In this document: in pieces, positions 62,264 to 64,000 of the stretch
Position numbering within the stretch: the first letter of the stretch is position 1
How the letters are laid out: every line of letters starts with the position of its first letter
Source of the DNA: Hungatella sp. UBA3048
GTDB lineage: Bacteria > Bacillota > Clostridia > Lachnospirales > Lachnospiraceae
Reading direction: 5' to 3'
Length of the DNA stretch: 64,000 nt
Assembly: GCA_002367105.1 (NCBI GenBank)
Contig: DFCS01000049.1
Location: 5,309 to 69,308 of the forward strand
The notes under the pieces: model-generated
Seen by the model: only the letters and a program-made list of their open reading frames with translations
The model's database searches: none
What the model was told of the DNA's origin: nothing
Position numbers and translations under genes: made by a program

Positions 62264-62581
62264 TTCTATCTACACCTAAAACATTATAACCTTATGACGT
62301 TATTATATCACCATAACACAAATTTATCATCACTTTTTTTATAACTACAAAAAATTCAGAAAATTGAAAATTAAATTCCACTTCCCTCATATAATAGAAA
62401 ATTTGAAATGGTCTTATATAGCTTAGGAAAACTATACTTAGATTCACAGGTGTTGATATAGTATTCTCTTGCATATATAATGATTTCAAATATATCACTA
62501 TTTTGCTTTGCTGAATATGGCTGAAAACCTTTTCCTGATAATAATTTACGTTAATGCGTCGAAGTTTAACGTGTAAAAGCG
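62264..62581. other. Intergenic between gntR and DAHP synthase
   Basis: Holds the second GntR operator-like 15-mer (62280-62294) and otherwise AT-rich sequence. A 98-codon reverse frame here has no ribosome site and no recognisable protein. Confidence 0.45.
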
Positions 62582-62610
62582 TTGACAACTTTCCTGCAAT
62601 GGATTACAAT
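62582..62610 (+). promoter_or_regulatory. Promoter of the aromatic amino acid genes
   Basis: TTGACA (62582-62587), 17-bp spacer, TACAAT (62605-62610), 36 bp before the DAHP synthase start. Confidence 0.75.
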
Positions 62611-62645
62611 GGGGGATATATTTGCAAAAGAGAGGACATAAAAAC

Positions 62646-63662
62646 ATGATCATAATTATGAAGCCTAACGCTTCCGAGGAAGCTGTTGGTAAAATAAAAG
62701 ACTTAATCGAATCAAACGGACTTCAGGCTCATTTATCAAAAGGGACGGAAGTAACCATCGTAGGCGTTGTAGGCGATAAGACGAAACTCCAGGGCGCAAA
62801 CATCGAGCTGCTGGAAGGTGTTGACAAGATCGTTGCCGTAACTGAAACCTACAAGCTGGTGAATAAAAAATTCCATCCGGAAGATTCTGTTATAACCATT
62901 GGAAACACAAAAATCGGACCAGGTCATCTCACCATAATGGCAGGTCCATGCGCCATAGAAAATCATGATATGGTACTTGAAACTGCTTTTGCAGTAAAAA
63001 AAGCAGGCGCCCAGTTCCTGCGAGGCGGAGCCTATAAGCCAAGAACCTCTCCATACGCATTTCAGGGTCTTGAGGAGGAAGGGCTGAAATTCATGAAAGA
63101 AGCCAGGGAAGCCACCGGGCTTAACATAGTCTGTGAAGTCACAAGCCTGAGGGCTCTTGAAACATCCGTAAAATACGTGGACATGATCCAGATCGGTGCA
63201 CGGAATATGCAGAATTTCGAGCTTTTAAAAGAAGCAGGAAAGGCCGGCATCCCGGTTCTGTTAAAGAGAGGCCTGTCCGCTACCATTGATGAATGGCTGA
63301 ATGCCGCAGAATACATTGCTTCTGAAGGAAATACAAATATCGTGCTTTGCGAACGGGGGATCCGTACCTTCGAGACTGCTACCAGAAACACTCTGGATAT
63401 CAGTGCCGTACCGGTTATCCGCGCTAAGAGCCACCTTCCAATCATCATTGACCCAAGCCACGCCACCGGAGTACGGGCCTATATTGAGCCGATCTCCAAG
63501 GCTGCCATAGCAGTAGGTGCTGACGGGATCATCGTGGAAGTTCATCCACGTCCATCCTGCGCCCTGTCCGACGGCCCCCAGTCCCTGACCTTTGAACAGT
63601 TTGATAATTTGATCGATGAATTAAAACCTTACGCCAAGCTTGCGGGGAGGACATGTGAATGA
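62646..63662 (+). CDS. aroF: 3-deoxy-7-phosphoheptulonate synthase (DAHP synthase, AroAIbeta type)
   Basis: 338 aa from ATG 62646 with AGAGAGGA upstream. An N-terminal ferredoxin-like regulatory domain (about 1-75) precedes the catalytic barrel: MAGPCAIENHDMVLETA, FLRGGAYKPRTSPYAFQGLEEEG, CERGIRTFETATRNTLDISAVP and IDPSHATGVRAYIEP. It condenses PEP and erythrose 4-phosphate, the first step of the shikimate pathway. Its stop overlaps the start of the tyrA-like gene (ATGA). Confidence 0.96.
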   Translation: MIIIMKPNASEEAVGKIKDLIESNGLQAHLSKGTEVTIVGVVGDKTKLQGANIELLEGVDKIVAVTETYKLVNKKFHPEDSVITIGNTKIGPGHLTIMAGPCAIENHDMVLETAFAVKKAGAQFLRGGAYKPRTSPYAFQGLEEEGLKFMKEAREATGLNIVCEVTSLRALETSVKYVDMIQIGARNMQNFELLKEAGKAGIPVLLKRGLSATIDEWLNAAEYIASEGNTNIVLCERGIRTFETATRNTLDISAVPVIRAKSHLPIIIDPSHATGVRAYIEPISKAAIAVGADGIIVEVHPRPSCALSDGPQSLTFEQFDNLIDELKPYAKLAGRTCE

Positions 63663-64000
63663 GTGATGCCACCATTGCCTTTATCGGGCTTGGTCTCATC
63701 GGCGGCTCTATCGCCAGAGGGATCAAGCGTGAAGAACCAGATACAAAAATCATGGCCTACATGCGCACCCGTACCAGGCTTTTGCAGGCAAAGGAAGACG
63801 GGATCGTTGATGTCATCCTAGACGGAATCGGAGAAGAACTCCGGGAATGCGATCTTATCTTCCTCTGTACTCCTGTGGAGTACAACGCAAAGTATTTGTC
63901 AGAAATCCAGCCTTTCTTAAAGCCCGGAGCCATTATTACCGACGTTGGAAGCACCAAGACGGATATTCATGAGGAAGTAAGCCGCCTTGGCATAGAAAGC
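63659..64000 (+). CDS. tyrA: Prephenate dehydrogenase, N-terminal part (runs off window)
   Basis: 114 codons visible. ATIAFIGLGLIGGSIARGIKR is the Rossmann NAD(P)-binding motif (GxGxxG), followed by DLIFLCTPVEYNAKYLSEI and ITDVGSTKTDIHEEV, all typical of prephenate dehydrogenase. Translationally coupled to DAHP synthase. The catalytic C-terminal domain is beyond the right edge. Confidence 0.93.
   Translation, partial: MSDATIAFIGLGLIGGSIARGIKREEPDTKIMAYMRTRTRLLQAKEDGIVDVILDGIGEELRECDLIFLCTPVEYNAKYLSEIQPFLKPGAIITDVGSTKTDIHEEVSRLGIES

Noticed and set aside
62292..62588. 98-aa reverse frame before DAHP synthase
   Set aside because: No ribosome site, and it runs across operator and promoter elements.
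1..64000. CRISPR arrays, tRNA or rRNA genes
   Set aside because: No regularly spaced repeat arrays, cloverleaf sequences or rRNA segments were recognised on either strand.

Overview
The window looks like a chromosomal segment of a low-to-mid GC anaerobic Firmicute, most likely a Lachnospiraceae/Lacrimispora-type clostridium. I infer this from gene content: a Cys/Gly-rich HCB-13-like small protein, a membrane pyrophosphatase, an EF-G-like paralogue, YesM/YesN-controlled sugar ABC transporters, a T-box on leuS, and strong AGGAGG ribosome binding sites throughout. No database search was possible. Family calls rest on motifs and gene order read from the sequence.

Layout. 1-8.6 kb: an AI-2E-type permease (cut by the left edge) with an AlaX-type editing protein, several small conserved genes of unknown function, a CPBP protease, a lipoprotein, and an SGNH/MBOAT pair that probably O-acylates an envelope polymer. 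8.75-13.5 kb: an AT-rich islet (HxlR, EFR1 ferrodoxin, a broken ABM monooxygenase, DUF1847, GNAT, GrpB) bracketed by two diverged direct copies of a ~120-bp hairpin-containing repeat. 13.7-27.2 kb: leuS with its T-box, a second CPBP protease, then a peptide-uptake and hydrolysis operon (SBP, two permeases, two ATPases, M42 aminopeptidase, a class-I amidotransferase-like hydrolase). A divergent AAA+ regulator beside it has lost the sigma-54 contact motif. 27.2-37.9 kb: GntR, an HExxH protein, a hydantoinase/oxoprolinase A-type protein and an IT-type transporter, divergent from TetR plus a BMP-type nucleoside ABC transporter. This suggests uptake and opening of a nucleobase-like or hydantoin-like ring. 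38-42.5 kb: an EF-G-like GTPase and a membrane pyrophosphatase with K+-independent signature residues.

42.6-55.2 kb: a carbohydrate ABC locus (SBP, two permeases, an 812-aa uncharacterised putative polysaccharide-active protein, a GNAT-like acyltransferase, a BadF/BcrA-type sugar kinase) under a YesM/YesN two-component system. Directly in front of yesN, with a TAATG stop/start overlap, is a 328-aa retron-type reverse transcriptase. It carries the NAxxH, YCDD and VTG signatures. A 191-nt candidate msr-msd RNA upstream of it is closed by a perfect 16-bp a1/a2 inverted repeat. No dedicated effector gene is visible. The coupling to a sugar-responsive regulator operon is the most striking feature of the window.

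55.3-62.2 kb: a mannose-family PTS operon (IIA, IIB, IIC, IID) with two amidohydrolases, an eIF2B/aldose-phosphate isomerase-like protein and a BtpA/SgcQ-like barrel, controlled by a GntR/UTRA regulator. A 15-bp sequence shared by the two promoter regions is the candidate operator. 62.6 kb to the right edge: DAHP synthase and the start of prephenate dehydrogenase, the opening of an aromatic amino acid operon.
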